Assembly: GCA_026984135.1 (NCBI GenBank)
Contig: JALSSR010000208.1
Span: forward strand, 1 to 40,576
Source: Bacteroidales bacterium
GTDB lineage: Bacteria > Bacteroidota > Bacteroidia > Bacteroidales > JAADJA01
DNA: 40,576 nucleotides
Direction: 5' to 3'
Shown: piece by piece, positions 1-8,400 of the stretch
Layout of the letters: each line of letters begins with the position of its first letter
How positions within the stretch are numbered: the first letter of the stretch is position 1
Program-made: the position numbers and the translations under genes
The notes under the pieces: generated by a model
The model's input: only the letters and a program-made list of their open reading frames with translations
What the model was told of the DNA's origin: nothing
The model's database searches: none

Positions 1-788
1 GTTCCGTTGTTATTTACAAAAACATCTGTAGCATCAATTGAAGAGACTGTTATATCTTCATTGTAACTACCGGGGGAAAATCCGGCTTTCATTCTGGTAA
101 AGATTGTTGTTGATGAAACAGTACCACCGGTTTGCGTCAGAATTATGATGTTTGTAAATCCGAAAGTTGAGGTTAAAGATATTTCAAAATGTGCAGGAGC
201 TGACAGAGTTATGTTGTCGGTTAAATCGGTTCCGCTTACGGAAAATGATTGTTCGTCTGAAGGTCCGTTTCCCTGGTAATATGCGAATCCTGATAATGTA
301 TCAGGATTAACGGAGATTACCGGAGCAGGACCGGACAAATTACCGGTTAGAACAAGATCATTTATCCTCAAATCTCTTGTTCCGTCTGTTTTAGACCATC
401 TTAACCTGACATTCGTACTTGAAACAATGCCGATATCCCATACAAAATCTGTATAACTATTCGGAATGCCGGATATTATATGCGTTCCTCCGTTCCAGGT
501 TGTTCCACCGTCTGTTGAAATCTCAATTGTGCATTCGGGTGCCGTACCCGAGCCGTATGACCTCAGGTTGGAGGTTAGTTGAAGGCCGGAGTATCCGTTC
601 AGATCGTAAGCGGGACTTATAACATATTCGCCGTCGGTTATCAAATAATAGCCTGATTGTTGTATTCCTTCATTAACCCAACCGGCAGGTAAGTCGGAAC
701 AGCCGTTGCTGAATATTGTTTCCTGACTAAATCCCGTGTAAGATATTGCGGTTAATAATATAATAATTAGTAGCTTATATTGTTTCAT
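1..788 (-). CDS. Secreted protein of unknown function, partial (runs off left edge)
   Basis: Absent from the ORF track because it is edge-truncated. Reverse-strand translation from ATG at 786-788 gives MKQYKLLIIILLTAISYTGFSQETIFSNGCSDLPAGWVNEGIQQSGYYLITDGEYVISPAYDLNGYSGLQLTSNLRSYGSGTAPECTIEISTDGGTTW..., open to position 1. It has a signal peptide and beta-sandwich-like extracellular sequence. Confidence 0.85.
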   Translation of the reverse strand, partial: MKQYKLLIIILLTAISYTGFSQETIFSNGCSDLPAGWVNEGIQQSGYYLITDGEYVISPAYDLNGYSGLQLTSNLRSYGSGTAPECTIEISTDGGTTWNGGTHIISGIPNSYTDFVWDIGIVSSTNVRLRWSKTDGTRDLRINDLVLTGNLSGPAPVISVNPDTLSGFAYYQGNGPSDEQSFSVSGTDLTDNITLSAPAHFEISLTSTFGFTNIIILTQTGGTVSSTTIFTRMKAGFSPGSYNEDITVSSIDATDVFVNNNG

Positions 789-814
789 AGTTTGTTTGTC
801 AGTTAATTGTATAA

Positions 815-1960
815 TTAATTGCTTGTCGTAATACTTACCTGCATTATATTTCCATCTGTTTTATAATCTATGGAAGTGCCAGAGCCGGAATAGCCGAATA
901 TTTTAAAGTAATAAGTTGTGTTCGGTTCCAGATTGTCGAACATACAATTTTCGACTCCGTAGTTCACGTTCAGGTTCCAGAAGTCATCGGAAACTGAGAT
1001 TCCGTCAACGGGAATTGCAATCGCATCGAATCCGCTGTCGCTCATTCTGATAAGGTAAGCATCCGGCAGATAGGTGCCTGTTGCATCCGTCCAGGTGAGC
1101 GTTATGTTTTGTGCTGCAAAGTCTGTAGCCTGGTAAGCGGGTTCCGTGGCAAGACCGTCGCCCCATATCAATCCAATATATTCGGGGTGATCAATAAACG
1201 GATTTCTGTTATTTTGAAGATTGTAAATAGCATTGTTTCTATCTATTTCTTTTTGGCTTACAGGGTCGTTATTACTCCACTCAACGAGCATATTTTTAGC
1301 CCATTCTTTAAGCTGACTTCCGTCAACCATATCGCTACCGGGCCAGCTTCCGTCTTCACCGTAATAGCGTGTTGCCATATAGAAATAGTTACGAGCCACA
1401 TCACCTTTGTATTCGTCAATGGGTTCAAATACGGTGCCGCTGTAACCCGGGTATATACAACTGCCCAGTTTACTTCCGTTCTGTGAAATCCAGGTATAAG
1501 AACCCACTTCTCCGTACGGGTAATTACTTCGCTGGCTATTCACAAATCCGTCGGCGGGCATAACCTGAAAAAGGTCTGAATACATCGGAGAAACCTCCCC
1601 TCCGAACCAGCTTTTGGGAAAAGTATGTTCCCTGTTGTAACAGTCACCTTCCTGGGAATATGTACCGCATTGGTCACCGCCGAAGGTGTATTCATACGGA
1701 GGTGTTCCACCCGGAACATCGGAATAGATATCCCACACTTTTCCGTTGGATTTTGCATCGGTGCTTTGGAAGTCTGTCCACAGTTGACTGTACGACCTGA
1801 CCGTGTGGTTATCAATAATATCGTGCAAGGCCGACTGCAAAGGTGTTCCGCTCAAGCCCGCAGCCGGATCGTAGTATCCCGGAGGTATTTGGCCGTATAA
1901 TAAAGCAGGCCATAATAATAGTTGAAAATAAAAAATAAAATTAAAAGATAGTCTGTTCAT
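815..1960 (-). CDS. Secreted endonuclease I (EndA/NucM family) with C-terminal FN3-like region
   Basis: N-terminal signal peptide; GTPLQSALHDIIDNHTVRSYSQLW, CYNREHTFPKSWFGG and YSDLFQVMPADGFVNSQRSNYPYGEV are typical endonuclease I motifs; the C-terminus resembles fibronectin type III. Confidence 0.9.
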   Translation of the reverse strand: MNRLSFNFIFYFQLLLWPALLYGQIPPGYYDPAAGLSGTPLQSALHDIIDNHTVRSYSQLWTDFQSTDAKSNGKVWDIYSDVPGGTPPYEYTFGGDQCGTYSQEGDCYNREHTFPKSWFGGEVSPMYSDLFQVMPADGFVNSQRSNYPYGEVGSYTWISQNGSKLGSCIYPGYSGTVFEPIDEYKGDVARNYFYMATRYYGEDGSWPGSDMVDGSQLKEWAKNMLVEWSNNDPVSQKEIDRNNAIYNLQNNRNPFIDHPEYIGLIWGDGLATEPAYQATDFAAQNITLTWTDATGTYLPDAYLIRMSDSGFDAIAIPVDGISVSDDFWNLNVNYGVENCMFDNLEPNTTYYFKIFGYSGSGTSIDYKTDGNIMQVSITTSN

Positions 1961-1986
1961 AGTACATATTTAACATTATGGGGATG

Positions 1987-1994
1987 CAAAAGTA
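1987..1994 (-). promoter_or_regulatory. Putative Bacteroidota -7 element (TAnnTTTG; reads CAAAAGTA on +) for the endonuclease I gene
   Basis: CAAAAGTA on + is TACTTTTG on -, 27 nt upstream of the ATG at 1960. Confidence 0.45.
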
Positions 1995-2627
1995 CTATTT
2001 TCTTCCGAAGTCGGCAGGAATTTCACCCCAGTATTTTGTTTCCCATTTCAGGATTTCATTTGGGAAATCGTTATTTTTCAACCATACCAAAGCTCTGTCC
2101 ACCATTTGGAAAAGTTTTTCGTTTTTTGGCCGGCGCCGAAGGTTTGTTTTGATTTTTTTCTTTTTGACCCAGCTTATAGCAGTACGCGAATCGGAATAAA
2201 TCGGGATTTTACTACCTTTTTGTTTTAGCAATGCCAAACCATGGACAAGTGCAAGAAATTCGCCGATATTGACTGTTCCTTCCGGAAACGGTCCTTGTCT
2301 GAATATTTCTCTTCCGGAGCTTGTATAAACGCCTCTGTATTCCAGTACTCCCGGGTTTCCTGCGCAGGCGGCATCAACCGACAAGCTGTTTGCAACGGGG
2401 TTTCCCACAAGTTTACGTTTGTCATCGGTAAAGTTGAGGATACGTTCATCCATACCGATATAGTTTTCGCTTCCCTCTCTGAAAGCTTTTTCGGCAAGCT
2501 CTTTATCTTTGAATGATTTAAAAACCGGATTTGGATAGCCTGTGATTTGCTTTTTACATTCATCCCAGGTTTGGTATATTCCCGGGGTATTTCCTTTCCA
2601 GACCACATAAACTTTTTTAGCTGCCAT
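1995..2627 (-). CDS. rnhA: Ribonuclease H with N-terminal viroplasmin-type (RNase H1 N) domain
   Basis: MAAKKVYVVWKGNTPGIYQTWDECKKQITGYPNPVFKSF matches the Caulimovirus viroplasmin domain, followed by an RNase HI core (SVDAACAGNPGVLEYRGVY...GTVNIGEFLALVHGL...IPIYSDSRTAISWVKKKK). The ATG at 2627 is preferred over the ORF-track start at 2657, which falls inside a terminator-like stem-loop. Confidence 0.9.
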   Translation of the reverse strand: MAAKKVYVVWKGNTPGIYQTWDECKKQITGYPNPVFKSFKDKELAEKAFREGSENYIGMDERILNFTDDKRKLVGNPVANSLSVDAACAGNPGVLEYRGVYTSSGREIFRQGPFPEGTVNIGEFLALVHGLALLKQKGSKIPIYSDSRTAISWVKKKKIKTNLRRRPKNEKLFQMVDRALVWLKNNDFPNEILKWETKYWGEIPADFGRK

Positions 2628-2631
2628 ATCG

Positions 2632-2671
2632 CAATAAAAAAGCTTTACACCTCCCAATGAAATGTAAAGCT
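2632..2671 (-). terminator. Rho-independent terminator-like stem-loop downstream of the 75-aa gene
   Basis: Perfect 9-bp stem AGCTTTACA (2641-2649) / TGTAAAGCT (2663-2671), followed in the minus direction by TTTTTATT. Confidence 0.6.
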
Positions 2672-2696
2672 ATTAATAAATACATCTGATAATTAA

Positions 2697-2924
2697 TTAT
2701 TCCTCCTTATTAAGGAAAAATGTCTTTTTGGTTCCGTATGCCGCACCCATTACCAACATAACTATTAGTCCGCCGCCAATCGGCGCTCCTCCGCCAACAG
2801 GAAGGTCTCCTCCTCCGGGACCTCCGGAACCCGGATCAGGCGGATTATCCGCAAATATATTTGACACAAAAGGGCTTGCTGTGAAAAACAGGACGATCAG
2901 GACTGAAGTAATAAGTTTTTTCAT
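2697..2924 (-). CDS. Short secreted protein with Gly/Pro-rich centre and PID-CTERM-like C-terminal sorting signal
   Basis: MKKLITSVLIVLFFTASPFVSNIFA signal peptide, then DNPPDPGSGGPGGGDLPVGGGAPIGGGL, a short hydrophobic helix (IVMLVMGAAYG) and a basic tail (TKKTFFLNKEE). Confidence 0.75.
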   Translation of the reverse strand: MKKLITSVLIVLFFTASPFVSNIFADNPPDPGSGGPGGGDLPVGGGAPIGGGLIVMLVMGAAYGTKKTFFLNKEE

Positions 2925-2990
2925 AACGCTATATTTTGATAAGAAGTAGTTTTAATACATAATTTTAATTTTCAAACTTCGCAGATTTTG

Positions 2991-3008
2991 ATTGTACAAA
3001 TGTACAAT
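2991..3008. promoter_or_regulatory. Perfect 8+2+8 inverted repeat ATTGTACA-AA-TGTACAAT, candidate operator
   Basis: Perfect dyad in the divergent region between genes 2697-2924 (-) and 3159-3995 (+). It overlaps a minus-strand TACATTTG -7 box (CAAATGTA, 2997-3004) with CAA/TTG at 3024-3026, 19 nt away. Confidence 0.5.
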
Positions 3009-3129
3009 TTCTTTTTAAAAAGTCAAGAGTTTTTAAAAAAAATTTTTTTTTATTCGGCTCCAATTCCCGATTTGTTTTTTATATGAATAAAAAAAGAGAG
3101 ATATTAATTTAATAAATAATTGAATTACT

Positions 3130-3137
3130 TATCTTTG
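3130..3137 (+). promoter_or_regulatory. Putative Bacteroidota -7 element TATCTTTG for the pseudouridine synthase gene
   Basis: TATCTTTG matches TAnnTTTG and lies 22 nt before the ATG at 3159. It lies inside the longer ORF beginning at 3120, which supports the 3159 start. Confidence 0.45.
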
Positions 3138-3158
3138 CAAAAGTTTAAAAATATAATT

Positions 3159-3995
3159 ATGACACGAAATAACAGGCGGGAAGATAATAGAAAAAAGAGT
3201 GATTTGAAGAAAAAATATACCGGTGGGGTACGAAAAAAGGTTGAAAAAACTAATGATAAAGGGAAATTTTCGCCGGATGGGATGATAAGGCTGAATAAAT
3301 TTATAGCGAATGCCGGTATTTGTTCAAGAAGGGATGCTGATCAGCTTATTGAATCGGGAGTAATCAGAATTAACGGGAAAACAGTTACCGAACTTGGTAC
3401 CAAGGTTGCTCCCGGTGACAAAGTACAATATGGAAATCAAACTCTTAGACGGGAGAAATTATATTATGTTTTGTTAAATAAACCGAAAGGTTTTATTACA
3501 ACAACAGATGATCCCGGAAACCGGAAAACGGTTATGGAATTGGTTAAAAATGCTTGCAAAGAGAGAATTTATCCTGTCGGGAGACTTGATAAAAACACAA
3601 CCGGTTTGCTTTTATTCACAAATGACGGTGATTTAGCCAAACGATTGACACACCCGAAACATAGAATCAAGAAAGTTTATCATGTAGTTTTGGACAAAAG
3701 AGTGTCGAAGAATGATATGTTAAAAATTGCCGAAGGATTTATGCTGGATGACGGTTTCGTTAAAGCTGATGCAATTGCTTTTGTAACCGATTCGGATAAT
3801 AAAAAAGAGGTTGGTATTGAACTCCATTCGGGACGCAACAGGATTGTGAGACGTATTTTCGAATCCCTTGGATACAGGGTTGAAAAGCTGGACAGGGTTG
3901 CTTTTGCAGGTCTTACAAAAAAGGATATTCCGAGGGGTAAATGGAGGTACTTAACCGATAAGGAAATATCATTTCTGAAAATGTCAAAAAAATAG
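3159..3995 (+). CDS. Pseudouridine synthase (RsuA/RluB/RluE/RluF family) with N-terminal S4 domain
   Basis: S4 domain IRLNKFIANAGICSRRDADQLIESGVIRINGKTV; catalytic region VGRLDKNTTGLLLFTNDGDLAKRLTHPKHRIKKVYHV; ELHSGRNRIVRRIFESLGYRVEKLDRV. Confidence 0.93.
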   Translation: MTRNNRREDNRKKSDLKKKYTGGVRKKVEKTNDKGKFSPDGMIRLNKFIANAGICSRRDADQLIESGVIRINGKTVTELGTKVAPGDKVQYGNQTLRREKLYYVLLNKPKGFITTTDDPGNRKTVMELVKNACKERIYPVGRLDKNTTGLLLFTNDGDLAKRLTHPKHRIKKVYHVVLDKRVSKNDMLKIAEGFMLDDGFVKADAIAFVTDSDNKKEVGIELHSGRNRIVRRIFESLGYRVEKLDRVAFAGLTKKDIPRGKWRYLTDKEISFLKMSKK

Positions 3996-4055
3996 GCCGG
4001 GATTCAAAAAAATTTAATAATTATGCAAAATATTTACAAAATAACATTCTTAAAT

Positions 4056-4649
4056 ATGAAAAAATTATTCTTTTTGCTTTTTGCTGCATCAATGCTTGCA
4101 GCCTGCAACAATTCAGAAAACAGTGCAACAACGGAAACCTCTACTGACAAGCAGGTTTCGGAAGCTCCTGTTGCCGTTACACTTGCCGAATTCAGCGATA
4201 AAGCGAGTGACCTTGTCGGGAAACAAATCGTCTTTACCGGGATAGTGGATCACACTTGTAAACATGGCGGAAAACGGATGTTTCTCGTTGACGAAAATTC
4301 GGATGCATCCTTAAAGGTTGAATCGGGTGAAAATATTTCCAGCTTTGACGCAAGCCTCGAAGGAAGCGAAGTTAAAGTTGTGGGTGTGGTTAATGAAAAA
4401 GTAATTGACAAAGCCTATCTCGACGAATGGGAAGCCGATGTTCAAAAAGAGATCGAAAGTTCAAAAAACCTACACATGGGAAACCACGAAAAGGGAAAAG
4501 AAAAGGAAGAGGATAACGAAGCGGAAGAGAGTATGAACCAGATAAAAAATCTGAGAAAGATGCTTGCCGAATCAGGGAAAGATCATCTTTCTTTTTATTC
4601 TGTGGATTGTGTTGAATATGAAGTTATTCCGACTAAGGAAGATAAATAA
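4056..4649 (+). CDS. Lipoprotein with OB-fold (tRNA_anti-like) region
   Basis: MKKLFFLLFAASMLAAC lipobox; LVGKQIVFTGIVDHTCKHGGKRMFLVDENSDASLKVE...EVKVVGVVNEKVID resembles an OB-fold. The start is moved to 4056 from the longer ORF at 4023. Confidence 0.75.
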   Translation: MKKLFFLLFAASMLAACNNSENSATTETSTDKQVSEAPVAVTLAEFSDKASDLVGKQIVFTGIVDHTCKHGGKRMFLVDENSDASLKVESGENISSFDASLEGSEVKVVGVVNEKVIDKAYLDEWEADVQKEIESSKNLHMGNHEKGKEKEEDNEAEESMNQIKNLRKMLAESGKDHLSFYSVDCVEYEVIPTKEDK

Positions 4650-4658
4650 TTTCTTGGC

Positions 4659-4689
4659 AGGTCAGGTTATTTTTCCTGACCTTTTTTTT
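4659..4689 (+). terminator. Rho-independent terminator
   Basis: Stem AGGTCAGG (4659-4666) / CCTGACCT (4675-4682) followed by a run of T, immediately after the stop at 4649. Confidence 0.8.
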
Positions 4690-4709
4690 GTTGTGTAAAA
4701 TTTTTTCGG

Positions 4710-5267
4710 ATGAAAATTAAATGGAGGAAATGGAATCGCGCTATCCATCGCGATCTTGGGTATATCTTTTTTGCTATGACTGTTATTTATGCACTGTCCG
4801 GAATAGCGATAAATCATATTAACGACTGGAATCCGAACTATGTCATTAAATCAAAAGATGTACATGTTAACCTGCCGGCAAACAAAAACGAGATCAGCAA
4901 ACAGACAATTTTGAACATGCTCAAACAGTTTGGGGAGGAAGATAATTACAAAAAACATTATTTTCCGGGCGGGACAAGGCTAAAAGTCTTCCTTGACGGC
5001 GGAAACCTGGTGGTTGACCTTCAGTCGGGAAATGGTGTTTTGGAAAACATTCACCGAAGACCCGTTTTTCACGCAGTTAATTTTTTACACTATAATCCGG
5101 GAAAATGGTGGACATGGTTTTCCGATATTTTTGCCGGTGCATTAATTATATTGGCCATAACAGGACTTTTTATTATCCGGGGTAAAAACGGTATAAAAAG
5201 ACGGGGTGCAATTCTTACAATTATCGGAATAATTATTCCAATTCTTTACTTAATATTTTTTTATTAG
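4710..5267 (+). CDS. PepSY-associated transmembrane family protein
   Basis: RKWNRAIHRDLGYIFFAMTVIYALSGIAINHINDWNP ... ENIHRRPVFHAVNFLHYNPGKWWTWFSDIFAGALIILAITGLFII; multiple TM segments. Confidence 0.8.
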   Translation: MKIKWRKWNRAIHRDLGYIFFAMTVIYALSGIAINHINDWNPNYVIKSKDVHVNLPANKNEISKQTILNMLKQFGEEDNYKKHYFPGGTRLKVFLDGGNLVVDLQSGNGVLENIHRRPVFHAVNFLHYNPGKWWTWFSDIFAGALIILAITGLFIIRGKNGIKRRGAILTIIGIIIPILYLIFFY

Positions 5268-5452
5268 AAAAATATTATATAACTTGCGGCTGTTATTAAA
5301 GAAAAAAGAGTGTTTTTTCTTAAGTATTTTAGCTATAAAGCTTTGATAGAGGGAGCTTTATGCCGAGATAAACAGCAAATCAAGTGAAGTGCTTATTTGA
5401 TTCTGAAAGAATGAAAATAGTGTGCTTTTGGTAAAATAAGAGGTAAATTATT

Positions 5453-8400
5453 ATGTCTGTGAAAGACATTAATGAAAAAAATTTAGAGAACCGTGAAAAG
5501 GGATTGGCTAATCCCGATGTCGGACAAAAAACCGGTGTGCCTGATAAAAAATTATTATCGGGTAAAGTGAGGTTTTTTGAAGATATCCTGCAGGCCTTGC
5601 CCGATACACTTATCGCTATTTTTAATAGGGACGGGAAGTATATTGAAGTTTGGGGAAGTCCTGATTTTAGCAATCTCAACTACCTGTCACCCGATAGACT
5701 CAGGGGAAAACTGCAAAAAGAGATTTTACCACCTGCATCCGCCGCTGTATTGCAAAACAAGATTGAAGAGGTTTTCGACACCGAGAAACCCGAAATGTTC
5801 AGACTCAGACCTGAAACACCCGCCGGGGTTAAGCGGCTGGAAGTATATCTTTCACCGTTACCTTCGGAGGATGACAAGCCGACTTTAGTGGTCGGGGTTT
5901 TCAGAAATATAACGGAGGCTGTAAGCCGTGAGGAAAAATTTGCTTTAACATCCGAAAAATTTGAAAATTTTATTGACAAGGCTCCTGAAGGATTGGCTTC
6001 ACTGAATTCAAAAGGAATAGTAACTTATTTAAACAATACCCTTCTTGAAATATCCGGTTTTGATGAGAGTGATTTTATTGGGAAAAAATTCTCCAAATTA
6101 CCGATTCTCCTTCCCGAAGACTATTCCGGATATGAGAATATTCTTGACACTATCATAAAAAGTCGCACCAATGAAGTGTTTGAGCTTGAGTGGAAGACAA
6201 ATGACGGTAAAACCCGTTGGAGTGAACTGCATTTTGTGCCTATATTAAAGAATGAGCGCTTCACGGGTTTTAACATTACATTTATTGATATCACCGAAAG
6301 GAAAAATATAGAAAGCGACCTTATAAAAAGCAAGCAGGCATATAAAATTATCATCGAAAATGCCCGTGAAGCAATTTTTGTGCTTCAGGACAGTCATATT
6401 AAATTTTGTAATTCGAGAATGCTCAGGCTTGTTGATAGTAGTATGAATGAACTTGAGATATCGCTTATTAATGAGTTCATCCATCCGCATGATTATCGCA
6501 TTTTCAATAAGGCTACCTCCGACAAACTTGCCGGTTCTTCAGATACGGAAAAAACTGTTTTCCGGATTATTGATAAAAGTGGGAACATCAAATGGGTTGA
6601 GTGTAATTTTGTTGTTATAGACTGGGAAGGTAAACCGGCACTACTGTCGTTTGCAAGCGATATAACCGTTCAGAGAAACTTAAGAGAAAAGGAAAAGCAA
6701 TACCTTAAAAGTCTGGAATTGCTTTCGGAGAAATCTATGGAGTTTGCCGAGCTTAAGCCCGGAGATGATGTTTACGGTTTTCTTGGGGAGAAACTTTTGG
6801 AAATGATTGAAGGGGCGGTAATTGTGATTCTTTCCTATGACCGGATAACCAGCCGGATAAAGATTGAACACCTTGCCGGGGAAGGGATATTGAAGGTTAA
6901 ATTTGAAAAGATTATTTCAGAAAAACATACCGGTTTCGGTACAAAGGTTAATGCCGACCTGCTCAGAGATCTTTTATACGGAAAATTACTTAAGTACAAT
7001 GATGGTCTTTTTGAACTTGGGAATACTATCTTTCCGCGGGCTATTTACAAAGAAGTAAAAAATCTGGACGAGCTTGGTGATATATATATGATTGGCCTTG
7101 CGGAAGATAATGTTGTCTTTGGAAATGCAATGATATTCCTTCCGAAGGGTGTTCAGATCGGTAATGCTGAAACAATTGAAACAATAATTAAGTTCGGCTC
7201 AATTGCCTTGCAAAGAAATCTTGTGGAAGATGCTCTTCGTGCAAGCGAGGAAAAGTACAGAAGAATATTTGAATCATACCAGGATGTTTATTTTAAACTT
7301 GATATTGACGGTACAATCATAGAAATAAGCCCTTCGGTAGAGAAAACAGGAGGCTATACCCCGGATGAATTACAGGGTGAGCCTGTTGATAAACTATATT
7401 TCGATGCTACCGAACTATCCTCAATAAACCGGATTCTTTTTAAAAACGGAATGGTTGAGGATAGAGATATCAAACTGTTGAAAAAGGATAAATCGGTGAT
7501 ATTTGCATCGTTAAATGCAAAGTTGCTTAGAAGTGAAACCGGAAAGCCTGTTGGTGTAGAGGGAGTCATCAGAGATATTACCGAAAGGATAAAGGCAGAA
7601 GATGATTTCAGGAAAAGTGAGGAGAAAATGCGAACGCTTGCCGATTTTACCTATAACTGGGAATATTGGTTAGGCCCTGACGGAGAGATGGTTTATATGT
7701 CGCCTTCTTCGGAACGAATTACCGGATACAGTGCCGATGAATTTATTAAAAACCCCGATTTACTGGTGGAGATAACTCATCCGGATGATACAGGGTCATT
7801 TAAAAATCATCTCATTAAGGAAAAAGAACTGGATAGGGTACTTGAATTTGATTACAGAATAGTTACACGGCAGAATAAGGTTAAGTGGATAAATCATATT
7901 TGTCAGAAAGTGTATGGAGATGACGGAAGATATCTCGGACGCAGGGCAAGTAACAAGGATATTACAGACAGAAAAATTGCCGAAGAAGAATTGCGTAACA
8001 GCGAAGAGCGGTTCAAAGCACTTTTTTATGAGGCACCGGATGCTATCGTTGTCCAGAACTACAAGGGGATAATTATTGATGCTAACCCTGCCGCTTACAA
8101 ACTTTACGGTGTTGAAAAAGACAAGTTTATCGGGGAATCAATTTTTGAGTTTGTGCCAAAGGAAAACAGAGAGGAGTTCAAGGTTGATTTTTCGTTGTGG
8201 ACTGAAGGAAAGCCGGAAAGTAAACGGTGTTTAATTGTTTCATCCGGCGGAGAATCAATTCCTGTTGAAATCCACTCCAGCAAAATACAATATTCGGGTA
8301 AAGAAGCTTTGATGTTTAATATTAGAGACATCACCGCAATTGTTGAATCGGAAAAGAGATTAAAGGAAGCCAAAGAAAAGGCGGAACAAGCCGATATGCT

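Noticed and set aside
419-622. 67-aa plus-strand ORF near the left edge
   Set aside because: It is antisense to the truncated secreted protein (1-788, minus), which has a clear signal peptide and sensible translation.
1109-1900. Overlapping plus- and minus-strand ORFs (1109-1486, 1369-1563, 1540-1815, 1625-1900) inside the endonuclease I gene
   Set aside because: All overlap a confidently identified coding sequence in other frames and have no family signature.
3031-3052. A/T homopolymer run (TTTTAAAAAAAATTTTTTTTTA) considered as a terminator
   Set aside because: There is no GC stem; more likely an AT-rich promoter or upstream element in the divergent region.
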